In this document: positions 1 through 5,327 of the stretch, one piece after another
Numbering within the stretch: the first letter of the stretch is position 1
Layout: the number at the start of each line of letters is the position of its first letter
From: DATFAS01 sp035254305
GTDB lineage: Bacteria; Bacillota; Bacilli; Aneurinibacillales; RAOX-1
Length of the DNA stretch: 6,203 nucleotides
Assembly: GCA_035254305.1 (NCBI GenBank)
Contig: DATFAS010000070.1
Span: forward strand, 1-6,203
Direction: 5' to 3'
Notes under the pieces: model-generated
What the model saw: only the letters and a program-made list of their open reading frames with translations
Told to the model about the DNA's origin: nothing
The model's database searches: none
Position numbers and translations under genes: made by a program

Positions 1-23
1 ACCAGCGTATAGCAGTAAAGAGA

Positions 24-81
24 AAAAATCTCTAACTTATTCTATAGGCTTTGACCATGAGAGAGTAAGTTAGAGATTTTT
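24..81. terminator. Bidirectional rho-independent terminator
   Basis: Two 20-base arms (24-43 and 62-81) are complementary except at one position (40/65), which is a U-G wobble in plus-strand RNA and an A-C mismatch in minus-strand RNA. The loop is 18 bases. The stem begins with an A run and ends with a T run, so either strand ends in a U tract. It lies 29 bases past the stop of the minus-strand TauE/SafE gene and probably ends that transcript. It may also serve a converging gene left of the window. Confidence 0.8.
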
Positions 82-109
82 CTGTTGAGATGTTTTGTGT
101 TTAAGTGGC

Positions 110-949
110 CTAAAAAAACATCATTTTTAATGCTGTTGTAACTAAAAAGAAAGCTAAGATAATTTTTAACCATTTTTCATTCACCCTATTGGATAAATAA
201 GCACCTACTTGTGCTCCAATAATAATCCCGGTACTTAGTAGCCCCACGATTCGATAATCAATATTTCCATTTGTAATATTCTCAATAGTAGAAGCTAGAG
301 AGGTGAATACGAGTATAAAATGTGAAGTTGCTGAAGCAATATGTGTAGGAAATCCAAGAATTCCTATCATGATTGGAACATGCAAAATTCCGCCGCCTAC
401 TCCAAATAACCCAGAGTAGATCCCAACAAAGAAACTTAAGATAATGCCATATTTTATGGAAAATGAATAATGATATTCATGACCTGTTTCATCGATCAGT
501 TTTCTGACAGTTAGTTTGGCTTCCATGGCTACGGCTGCTTCTATATCTGAAGGGTTTGTGGAATTTCGTTTGGGGAAAATGATCGGCTTAAGCATTCGGA
601 ATACAACAAGCAGTAATAATCCACCAAAAATAAATTTGAATACTTCACCCTTGAACAATCCGGTGAGACTTGTCCCAATAATTGCACCAGGAATTGAGCT
701 TAACAAAAAATAACAACCCGAACGATAATCAATTCGTTTCTGACGCATATAGGCGATTGTTCCTGATAAAGCATTAAAAAAAACAACGGCTAACGATATT
801 CCCACTGCTAATTTAGAATGGATCTGCTCCACAAGTAAGAGAAACGGAACAAGCAAGAAGCCTCCTCCCGCCCCAATCAATGTTCCAATCGTCCCAATGC
901 TCAAACCAACTAGAATTAGAGTTATATCATGGGTGTACAAATACTTCAC
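110..949 (-). CDS. TauE/SafE family membrane exporter (sulfite/sulfonate-type permease)
   Basis: This 279-residue polytopic membrane protein belongs to the TauE/SafE (former DUF81) family, whose studied members move small sulfur-containing or organic anions such as sulfite, sulfoacetate or taurine-derived products. The family's internal duplication is visible: a glycine-rich helix ending GAGGGFLLVP (about residues 26-35) recurs as GVGGGILHVP (about 183-192). A hydrophilic loop at about 121-162 separates the two halves. About eight hydrophobic segments can be counted and the length is normal for the family. The start is uncertain. GTG at 949 has only a weak AAAAAGG before it, and an in-frame TTG at 940 sits after an AAGGTGA element; no upstream ATG is available before a stop. 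The substrate cannot be deduced: no sulfur-metabolism gene lies beside it. A palindrome (975-992) and a possible -10 box lie just upstream. Confidence 0.88.
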   Translation of the reverse strand: MKYLYTHDITLILVGLSIGTIGTLIGAGGGFLLVPFLLLVEQIHSKLAVGISLAVVFFNALSGTIAYMRQKRIDYRSGCYFLLSSIPGAIIGTSLTGLFKGEVFKFIFGGLLLLVVFRMLKPIIFPKRNSTNPSDIEAAVAMEAKLTVRKLIDETGHEYHYSFSIKYGIILSFFVGIYSGLFGVGGGILHVPIMIGILGFPTHIASATSHFILVFTSLASTIENITNGNIDYRIVGLLSTGIIIGAQVGAYLSNRVNEKWLKIILAFFLVTTALKMMFF

Positions 950-974
950 CTTTTTCTTGAATGATAAAAAAACA

Positions 975-992
975 GTAACAAATGTATGTTAC
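975..992. promoter_or_regulatory. Possible operator: 18-bp palindrome before the TauE/SafE gene
   Basis: GTAACA (975-980) and TGTTAC (987-992) are perfect inverted copies separated by six bases. The site lies 26 bases upstream of the minus-strand TauE/SafE start and just downstream of a TATAAC box on the minus strand (1002-1007), where a repressor would block early transcription. No convincing -35 hexamer accompanies that box. The regulator is unknown, and a chance palindrome is possible. Confidence 0.35.
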
Positions 993-1165
993 CGAACATT
1001 GGTTATAAAATCTACCCCAAGAAACGAAGGTCCACTCTAAAGCCAGGAGGACTAATTATCCTTGTAGTATATTATGGACATGAGGAAGGAAAAGATGAGA
1101 AGGAGGCTTTAGAGAATTATGTCCAAAACTCACCTTTTATTCTTGCCATTAAACGTAGAAAAGGA
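986..1165 (+). pseudogene. Degraded remnant of tRNA methyltransferase MnmM (YtqB-like rRNA/tRNA methylase family)
   Basis: The plus-strand reading frame encodes pieces that match, in order, the C-terminal half of the MnmM/YtqB family, SAM-dependent methyltransferases of about 190 residues that methylate the wobble uridine modification of tRNA. The clearest is LKPGGLIILVVYYGHEEGK (residues 18-36), followed by DEKEALENYV and then directly by NSPFILAIKRRK, the family's usual terminal strand. In intact proteins tens of residues separate the last two pieces. NIGY near the start resembles the family's NLGYLPGGDK motif, but the following segment up to LKPGGL is missing or scrambled. The N-terminal SAM-binding half is absent and there is no ribosome binding site. 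It is best read as a gene remnant with internal deletions; an active copy is presumably elsewhere in the genome. The family match is from memory of the motifs, not from a search. Confidence 0.6.
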
Positions 1166-1190
1166 AGAAGACCTAATAGTCTCCTTCCTT
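1156..1190 (-). terminator. Rho-independent terminator of the secreted repeat-protein gene
   Basis: AAGGAAGAAGAC (1161-1172) pairs with 1179-1190 around a six-base loop. The one non-Watson-Crick position (1168/1183) is a G-U wobble in minus-strand RNA and a mismatch on the plus strand, which favours minus-strand use. The minus-strand transcript continues as CCTTTTC, a short U tract. It lies about 20 bases after the stop of the 220-residue protein. Confidence 0.65.
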
Positions 1191-1210
1191 GTTATCTTAT
1201 TATTCTTGAA

Positions 1211-1873
1211 TTAATTCGTAGCCTTGTTTGAACCATCTTGTCCTTGCCATGTTTTTTCTACCATTTTAGTGATTCGTTCTTTATCCTTGTCAAGGAGCTT
1301 ATTAATTAAATCTTGTTCAGTGATATTGTGCTCTTGTGCAATTTGAGCAATACTCTCTCCGTCCTTAAGCTTCTGTTTAAGTTCACTTAGATCAATCCCT
1401 GTAACCGAAGCGATGACTTTTAATTGGCCCTCGTTACCTTTATGCATTTGCTTATGCCCTTTAAATAATTCTCCTTTATGCTCGACCATACGCTTGATTC
1501 CATCAGAAAGCTTGGCTTTCATTTGATCGGCTTTATCTTGAGGAATCTTACCTGCTTCTACGCCTTGGTCAATCCGTTTTGTTGCTTGCCCTACCAATAA
1601 ATCAATCACATCTTGCTCTGTCTTTCCTTGTGTAATTGCAATATCAGCTAATGACTGCCCCGCTTTCAAATCGCTTTGTAGTGTAGCGGAGTCAATGTTT
1701 AGTAACGTAAGTAATTCTTGATTTTGTAGGGGGCCCATTGGTTGATGGGAAGCGTGTTGTTTCATCATTTTGTTTGGGGTTGGTGTTGTGGTTGTATCTG
1801 CAAAAACAGCTCCTGAGAGAGCCACAAGTGCTATACCAGTTGTCGCTATGGTAATGATCTTTTTGTTGTTCAT
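1211..1873 (-). CDS. Secreted protein with duplicated helical repeat, function unknown
   Basis: The 220-residue product has a clear Sec signal peptide: NNKK at the N-terminus, a hydrophobic core at about 5-20, and a likely cut after AVFA (residue 25). The mature protein starts with a Thr/Pro- and Met/His-rich linker (26-50). Two related helical units follow, at about 53-108 and 151-205. Each has a hydrophobic start, then DLKAGQSLADIA or KLKDGESIAQIA, then TEQDVIDLL or TEQDLINKL, then a Lys/Arg-rich helix. A lysine/histidine-rich connector (about 130-148) joins them. This layout is common in poorly characterised exported proteins of Bacillales; no enzyme motif is visible. The ATG is preceded by AAAGGAGAGG at a workable distance. 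A terminator follows, so it is probably monocistronic. The repeats superficially resemble LysM-like 'SLADIA' segments, but the complete LysM pattern is not present. Confidence 0.75.
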   Translation of the reverse strand: MNNKKIITIATTGIALVALSGAVFADTTTTPTPNKMMKQHASHQPMGPLQNQELLTLLNIDSATLQSDLKAGQSLADIAITQGKTEQDVIDLLVGQATKRIDQGVEAGKIPQDKADQMKAKLSDGIKRMVEHKGELFKGHKQMHKGNEGQLKVIASVTGIDLSELKQKLKDGESIAQIAQEHNITEQDLINKLLDKDKERITKMVEKTWQGQDGSNKATN

Positions 1874-1942
1874 TTCCGTTCCTCTCCTTTGAAAAGATGG
1901 TTTCTAATCCTAATTAAGATATTACAAGATAATTATGGGAGA

Positions 1943-1971
1943 AATATGGGATGAATTTGTAAAATTATCAA
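1943..1971 (-). promoter_or_regulatory. Possible sigma-A-type promoter for the secreted repeat-protein gene
   Basis: On the minus strand TTGATA (1971-1966; five of six matches to TTGACA) is followed after 17 bases by CATATT (1948-1943; four of six matches to TATAAT). Transcription would start about 60 bases before the ATG at 1873. The surrounding DNA is AT-rich and other weak boxes can be drawn, so this is only the best candidate. Confidence 0.3.
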
Positions 1972-2013
1972 AGGTGTACTTTGTTCGAATAAAGTTCAAA
2001 AATGGTGAAGAAA

Positions 2014-2031
2014 ATGGCTCTTCCTAGCCAT
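2014..2031. promoter_or_regulatory. Short palindrome upstream of the three-gene redox operon
   Basis: ATGGCT (2014-2019) and AGCCAT (2026-2031) are perfect inverted copies with a six-base spacer. They lie about 64 bases before the first gene of the operon and just upstream of a TATAGT box (2054-2059) that lacks a good -35 hexamer. The site could be an operator or activator site, or a small hairpin. Nothing ties it to a known regulator. Confidence 0.25.
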
Positions 2032-2094
2032 GGTACATCCTGGAATTCAACCTTATAGTGTTAATGGAAAGGGTTTGAAATAGGGAGGTATAGA

Positions 2095-2769
2095 ATGAAG
2101 AAAGCACAGAATACAAGCAGGAAAACACCGAAATGGGTATCCGCCATTCTGCTTGTTTGCGCAGTCGGAGTTATGGCAGGAGCAGGGCAGTACCGAAAGG
2201 CAACGGGTCCTGAGGGAAGTAATTTTAAACTTGGATTCCCACAAAGTCAGATAAATGAAATGACTAGTAAGGATAATGATAATACCCAAGGACATCAGGC
2301 CCATCACTCAGGATCAGGGCAAACTAATGAATTAACCTCTAAAGCCGGGATTCTTGATATGGCTGATCAGAAATGGCCTAAAAGCTGGATTCAACCAGGG
2401 GTTGTGTCCTTTCGTTCAGGCTTTGGAAATGGAGTTAAAAACAATAGTCAGAATGAGTATTCCGTCCGCTTTGAATTACCCGATTTTCCAGGGTATTATG
2501 ATATGAATTCTGAAAATCTACGATCTGAAAACTCACCGCTACAACGAACATTTCAACCGGGCCAAAATACAAACCTTGACATCACATTCCGTATTGGGGA
2601 GCAATCGAGGAATCAAGCTTTGGTGTATGACGGTGAATTAAGAGCAGTTGATTCAAAAACTGGTGAAATTATTGGAAAGACACCCATTGTTATTATAAAT
2701 TCAAAATTAGATCCAACAGGTGAATTGAAGGGACGTTTTCAGGGAACAGGTGGAGGAGGGGGACATTAA
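2095..2769 (+). CDS. Membrane-anchored extracytoplasmic protein of unknown function, first gene of redox operon
   Basis: The family of this 224-residue protein was not recognised. A basic N-terminus (KKAQNTSRKTPK) precedes one hydrophobic segment (about 14-31), giving a signal anchor or uncleaved signal peptide. LLVC at 19-22 is not a proper lipobox. Residues 35-95 are polar and low in complexity and include an HQAHH cluster (67-71). The remainder (about 97-205) is rich in predicted beta strands, for example YSVRFELPDF, FQPGQNTNLDITFRI and PIVIIN, and looks like an Ig-like or beta-sandwich domain outside the membrane. The C-terminus is a glycine run ending in His. ATG at 2095 has a strong AGGGAGG six bases upstream. 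The next gene begins one base after this stop, and its ribosome binding site lies in this gene's glycine codons, so co-translation is likely. Its role is inferred only from the operon: an outside partner of the NapH-like protein. Confidence 0.75.
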   Translation: MKKAQNTSRKTPKWVSAILLVCAVGVMAGAGQYRKATGPEGSNFKLGFPQSQINEMTSKDNDNTQGHQAHHSGSGQTNELTSKAGILDMADQKWPKSWIQPGVVSFRSGFGNGVKNNSQNEYSVRFELPDFPGYYDMNSENLRSENSPLQRTFQPGQNTNLDITFRIGEQSRNQALVYDGELRAVDSKTGEIIGKTPIVIINSKLDPTGELKGRFQGTGGGGGH

Positions 2770-2770
2770 G

Positions 2771-3700
2771 ATGGAGGTTGTAAAACAGAAAGTTTCGTTT
2801 AATAAGAATAGGCCAAAGAGACATCTTTTGATTCGAGGGATCGGCTATATGATAGGTATTCTCCTTTTCTATGCCCCTTTTGCTTATTATAATCGTGGGA
2901 TGGATTGGATATTAACGGGAACAACAAAGGCAGAGGAAAGTGTCTCGAATTTTTGCTTGCACATCCCTATGGTTGATTTTTTTACCGGGCAGAATCTAGC
3001 CTTAACGGTTGCGACATTGAGTACATTGATTATTATGGTATCTGCTTTTTTCTTTGGGCCATTCTTCTGTGGATTTCTATGCCCGGCAGGTGCATTGCCA
3101 GAATATCTAAGTCGACTTGTACCCGAACGATTTAAAATTAACTGGACGAAAAGTGTAAGTTCTACAGGTATCCGCTACGGTATGCTAGCTGGATACGTTT
3201 TCTCCCCACTTTTGGCAGGAACAGTAGTTTGCTCTTTCTGTAATTATGGTATTTTTCAAAAAATCTTAAATGGCGCTATTACTGGTACATTTATCGCGCT
3301 GGGATCTACCATTATCTTGACTTTCTTTATCTGGTTTTTCTTGTTCGGAATCTTTGCAAAAGGTGGAAGGGGATACTGCAATTTTGTCTGTCCGACAGGA
3401 GCTATGCAAAATCTAATCCATTCAATCGGTTCTAAATTAAAATTTACATACAAACTTCGTTACGACAAAAGTAAATGTGTTAGCTGTTTGTCATGTGTCA
3501 AAACATGTCCAATGCAAAGTGTGACCTCAGCCGGAAACGGAAACGGGGTATTGCTAAATCCAAATAATTGCCTTACCTGCCGTCAATGTGTGGCGACTTG
3601 CCCAACTTCCGCCCTTACTTTTGGTCGAGGAGATAAATATCACCGGGATTTAGGCGTGCAAATAACCGAAGAATTAACGGGTCAAAGGAGAAGTGGATAA
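2771..3700 (+). CDS. NapH-like membrane polyferredoxin (4Fe-4S binding protein)
   Basis: This 309-residue protein has the layout of the NapH/NosR/CcoG group, membrane iron-sulfur proteins that pass electrons between the quinone pool or cytoplasm and an extracytoplasmic partner. About four membrane helices are visible (roughly 19-40, 76-97, 135-155, 170-195). The group's two CX3CP motifs follow helices: CGFLCPAGA (C100, C104) and CNFVCPTGA (C203, C207). An additional CSFC pair (C154, C157) lies at the end of helix 3. The C-terminal domain carries two [4Fe-4S] ferredoxin motifs, CVSCLSCVKTCP (C236-C246) and CLTCRQCVATCP (C267-C277), expected in the cytoplasm. ATG at 2771 is chosen over an in-frame GTG at 2750 because GGAGGAGGGGG (2752-2762) sits just before the ATG. 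It is too short for full NosR and lacks NapG/NapA neighbours, so periplasmic nitrate reduction is not supported. The natural electron acceptor is unknown. Confidence 0.9.
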   Translation: MEVVKQKVSFNKNRPKRHLLIRGIGYMIGILLFYAPFAYYNRGMDWILTGTTKAEESVSNFCLHIPMVDFFTGQNLALTVATLSTLIIMVSAFFFGPFFCGFLCPAGALPEYLSRLVPERFKINWTKSVSSTGIRYGMLAGYVFSPLLAGTVVCSFCNYGIFQKILNGAITGTFIALGSTIILTFFIWFFLFGIFAKGGRGYCNFVCPTGAMQNLIHSIGSKLKFTYKLRYDKSKCVSCLSCVKTCPMQSVTSAGNGNGVLLNPNNCLTCRQCVATCPTSALTFGRGDKYHRDLGVQITEELTGQRRSG

Positions 3701-3972
3701 TGATCGGATGGCGTATGCGTGAAAGATTTAGATTGTGGATGGCCAAACAAGGAGCTAAAGTGTATTGGACATTAAGTGGGGGAGCAGTTAGCACCGCTGT
3801 GGCTGCTTCTCCGTTGGCACAAGGAGCATGTAGAGGGAATTGCTTACAATGTGCTGGCTGCGGTTCCGCATTAGCACTTGTTTTTTCCCTTCCTGTCGCT
3901 GGAAAAGTAATAGACTATGTCAAGCATCGGAACAGTAAGCATGAGGAATCGATCATAGTAGGACAGAAGTGA
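3700..3972 (+). CDS. Small membrane-associated cysteine-cluster protein, function unknown
   Basis: This is a 90-residue protein with a very basic N-terminus (RMRERFRLWMAKQGAK). A small-residue hydrophobic stretch (about 22-42), four cysteines spaced CX3CX2CX2C (C44, C48, C51, C54), a second hydrophobic stretch (about 55-70) and a polar tail follow. Four closely spaced cysteines suggest a bound Fe-S cluster or other metal near the membrane. The spacing is the reverse of the usual ferredoxin CX2CX2CX3C. The first three cysteines match radical-SAM spacing, but the protein is far too small for that fold. ATG at 3700 overlaps the polyferredoxin stop (TAATG) by one base, with AAAGGAG nine bases upstream, so it is almost certainly made together with the polyferredoxin. 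A role as an electron-transfer subunit or partner of the NapH-like protein is an inference. The family was not recognised. Confidence 0.78.
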   Translation: MIGWRMRERFRLWMAKQGAKVYWTLSGGAVSTAVAASPLAQGACRGNCLQCAGCGSALALVFSLPVAGKVIDYVKHRNSKHEESIIVGQK

Positions 3973-4013
3973 GAAGAGATTGGCAAATTCAAAGAAACTC
4001 CGCTAATAATTTG

Positions 4014-4084
4014 AAATCGGAATGTAGGGTTAGAGTTAGAAGTCTGTAAGGCCCTACTACTAGATTTATTCCTCATCCGATTTT
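4014..4084 (+). terminator. Possible terminator or structured 3' end of the redox operon
   Basis: AAATCGGA (4014-4021) pairs with TCCGATTT (4076-4083), and inside it GTAGGG (4024-4029) pairs with CCCTAC (4052-4057). The strand then continues with a four-T run. It starts about 40 bases after the last gene of the operon. The internal loop is large and the U tract short, so it is a weaker terminator than the others in the window. GTAGGG recurs at 4111-4116, which allows a competing pairing. Confidence 0.4.
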
Positions 4085-4141
4085 AATCATTGGTTGGAGT
4101 TCTTTTTGTTGTAGGGTTATGTAGCGTTAAAAAAATATATG

Positions 4142-4170
4142 TTTACAACTAACTACAAATAGAATACAAT
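4142..4170 (+). promoter_or_regulatory. Sigma-A-type promoter of the MarR-family gene
   Basis: TTTACA (4142-4147) and TACAAT (4165-4170) each match five of six consensus bases and are separated by the ideal 17 bases. Transcription would start near 4177, inside the first of two palindromes, and run about 45 bases to the ATG. Confidence 0.75.
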
Positions 4171-4201
4171 TGTTCATGTATGAACAGTTCGTAATTGAAC
4201 T
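4171..4201. promoter_or_regulatory. Tandem palindromic operators, probably for MarR autorepression
   Basis: Two 16-bp inverted repeats touch at one shared base: TGTTCATGTATGAACA (4171-4186, seven-base arms) and AGTTCGTAATTGAACT (4186-4201, five-base arms). They share the pattern GTTCnTnnnTGAAC and begin directly after the -10 box, covering the expected transcription start. Two related copies in this position are typical of a self-repressing regulator. Assignment to the adjacent MarR protein is inferred from position. Confidence 0.65.
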
Positions 4202-4222
4202 AATTTAAGGAGGCGTCTTTGA

Positions 4223-4678
4223 ATGGAGACAGATCAAAAAGTAAACAAAGCCCTAGAGGCATGGCAGACATTCTTTACCATTAATAAACATACAACCAAA
4301 TTATCGCAACAAAATGCTGAAAGCTTAGGGATTTCATTACAACAATTGTCCATCCTACATATCCTACATGCCTCACCTGGAGCTACTCTTAAAGAAGTAA
4401 CAGAAATACTCGTTTCTGCTAAAAGCACTGTGAGTATGAGTGTAGAGGGCCTCGTGAATGCAGGATTGGTAACTCGCACAGCATCTGAGGAGGATAGGAG
4501 AGAGATTAATTTGAAATTAACTTCTGAAGGAGAGGTGCTTGCTATAAAATCGAAGCGAAACGCCTATTCCTATAGAGGTATTGCTTTAGCGTTGGAAAAA
4601 ATGGATGAAAAAGATGTGGAGACTCTAATCCATTTGAATAAAGAATTGCTATCCCATTTACAAGAGATTCAGTTTTAG
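4223..4678 (+). CDS. MarR-family transcriptional regulator
   Basis: This is a 151-residue winged helix-turn-helix protein of normal MarR length. N-terminal helix (about 5-32) and C-terminal helices (about 106-148) would form the dimer interface. The DNA-binding part runs from about 36 to 103: a helix around LQQLSILHILHA, then ATLKEVTEIL, the recognition helix SAKSTVSMSVEGLVNAGLV (65-83), and the wing with the family's EEDRRE signature (89-94) before INLKLTSEG. There is no cysteine, so it is not an OhrR-type thiol peroxide sensor; the ligand is unknown. ATG at 4223 follows AAGGAGG (4207-4213) by nine bases. The gene is single, with its own promoter and two tandem palindromes over the start site, which points to autorepression. 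The redox operon upstream and the convergent cytochrome cluster are possible targets, but I found no clear copy of the palindrome near them. Confidence 0.92.
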   Translation: METDQKVNKALEAWQTFFTINKHTTKLSQQNAESLGISLQQLSILHILHASPGATLKEVTEILVSAKSTVSMSVEGLVNAGLVTRTASEEDRREINLKLTSEGEVLAIKSKRNAYSYRGIALALEKMDEKDVETLIHLNKELLSHLQEIQF

Positions 4679-4708
4679 TAAAGGGAAAAGATTCCGAAGT
4701 AAAAGCGA

Positions 4709-4732
4709 ATAGGCAGACCTTTGTCTGCCTAT
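4709..4732. terminator. Shared bidirectional terminator between the MarR and cytochrome b genes
   Basis: ATAGGCAGAC (4709-4718) and GTCTGCCTAT (4723-4732) form a perfect ten-base-pair stem with a four-base loop. It lies between the convergent stops at 4678 (plus) and 4758 (minus). The minus-strand exit has a CTTTTAC run; the plus-strand exit is TCTTCGTATT, a poor U tract. It is probably used from both sides. Confidence 0.7.
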
Positions 4733-4757
4733 CTTCGTATTAGCCTCTTCTAGGATC

Positions 4758-5327
4758 TTATGAGAAGGAGTGAAGCATAAATAATATCGTAAAGCTTATC
4801 GCTGACCCCCAGTGCCATTTCCGATCTAGCTTGCGATACCGAAGTAATCCTGAAATAGGAACTGGAAGTAGTGCCAATAGTGCAAGGATCCCACTTATAT
4901 TACCAAAATCCCATTTAAAGCCGTAAAGAAAGGCCCCCACGATATGGATGATAACCAAGGCAATAGCTAAGATCGCAGCGGGCGTATGCCATTGTCGTGT
5001 AACCCTTGATAGCTTTATAATCATTTGTTTTCCAATGTTTTGATGCAAATTCCTTTTTAGAACAATCATCAATCCGTAATGAATCAAAACGAAAAAGAAA
5101 GCAAATTGTGCATATGATCCATAGTTCTTAAAGAATCCCTTGAAGCTACGAGTGTGGAAGGAGAGAGGAAAGCTATGGATGGTCCAATAGCCAAACAACA
5201 ATAGGAGAATCGCAGCACCTATAGCAAGAAGGATCCGATTGCGTTCAGTTTTATTTGGAATCCAAGTCTGTTTTTTTAATTTTTCACCATTACTTTTCAA
5301 ATTACTTTGTTCACGGGCAGTAATCAT
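4758..5327 (-). CDS. Di-heme cytochrome b / ferric-reductase-like membrane protein
   Basis: This 189-residue protein has about five membrane helices (roughly 31-50, 71-90, 113-134, 142-160, 170-188). Two helices each carry two histidines 14 residues apart: H114/H128 (RQWHTPA...IIHIVG) and H172/H186 (RKWHWGSA...MLHSF). In ferric reductase-like and related b-type cytochromes such pairs hold two stacked hemes that carry electrons across the membrane. H83 in helix 2 is a further intramembrane histidine. No FAD- or NAD-binding domain is attached, so the protein is a bare heme core that would need a separate electron donor. ATG at 5327 has AAGGAG about 12 bases upstream and overlaps the stop of a small upstream frame by ATGA. 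It is the last gene of a minus-strand cluster and ends at the shared terminator. Heme binding is inferred from spacing only; cytochrome b561 or DUF4405-like membership is an alternative. Confidence 0.75.
   Translation of the reverse strand: MITAREQSNLKSNGEKLKKQTWIPNKTERNRILLAIGAAILLLLFGYWTIHSFPLSFHTRSFKGFFKNYGSYAQFAFFFVLIHYGLMIVLKRNLHQNIGKQMIIKLSRVTRQWHTPAAILAIALVIIHIVGAFLYGFKWDFGNISGILALLALLPVPISGLLRYRKLDRKWHWGSAISFTILFMLHSFS

Noticed and set aside
2054..2059. TATAGT as -10 box of the redox operon
   Set aside because: No hexamer resembling TTGACA is found at 16-18 bases upstream, so I did not list it as a promoter; an activator-dependent promoter remains possible.
2053..2307. Minus-strand 84-codon frame opposite the start of the redox operon
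   Set aside because: It lies antisense to a gene with a strong ribosome binding site and clear signal anchor, has an unnatural mix of residues and no recognisable motif.
2771..3700. Assignment of the polyferredoxin as NapH of a nitrate reductase or as NosR
   Set aside because: No NapA, NapG, NosZ or other catalytic subunit is present, and the large NosR flavin domain is absent; only the general family is supported.
3829..3861. Radical-SAM CX3CX2C spacing in the 90-residue protein
   Set aside because: The protein is much too small for a radical SAM barrel, a fourth cysteine follows immediately, and the flanks are hydrophobic and membrane-like.
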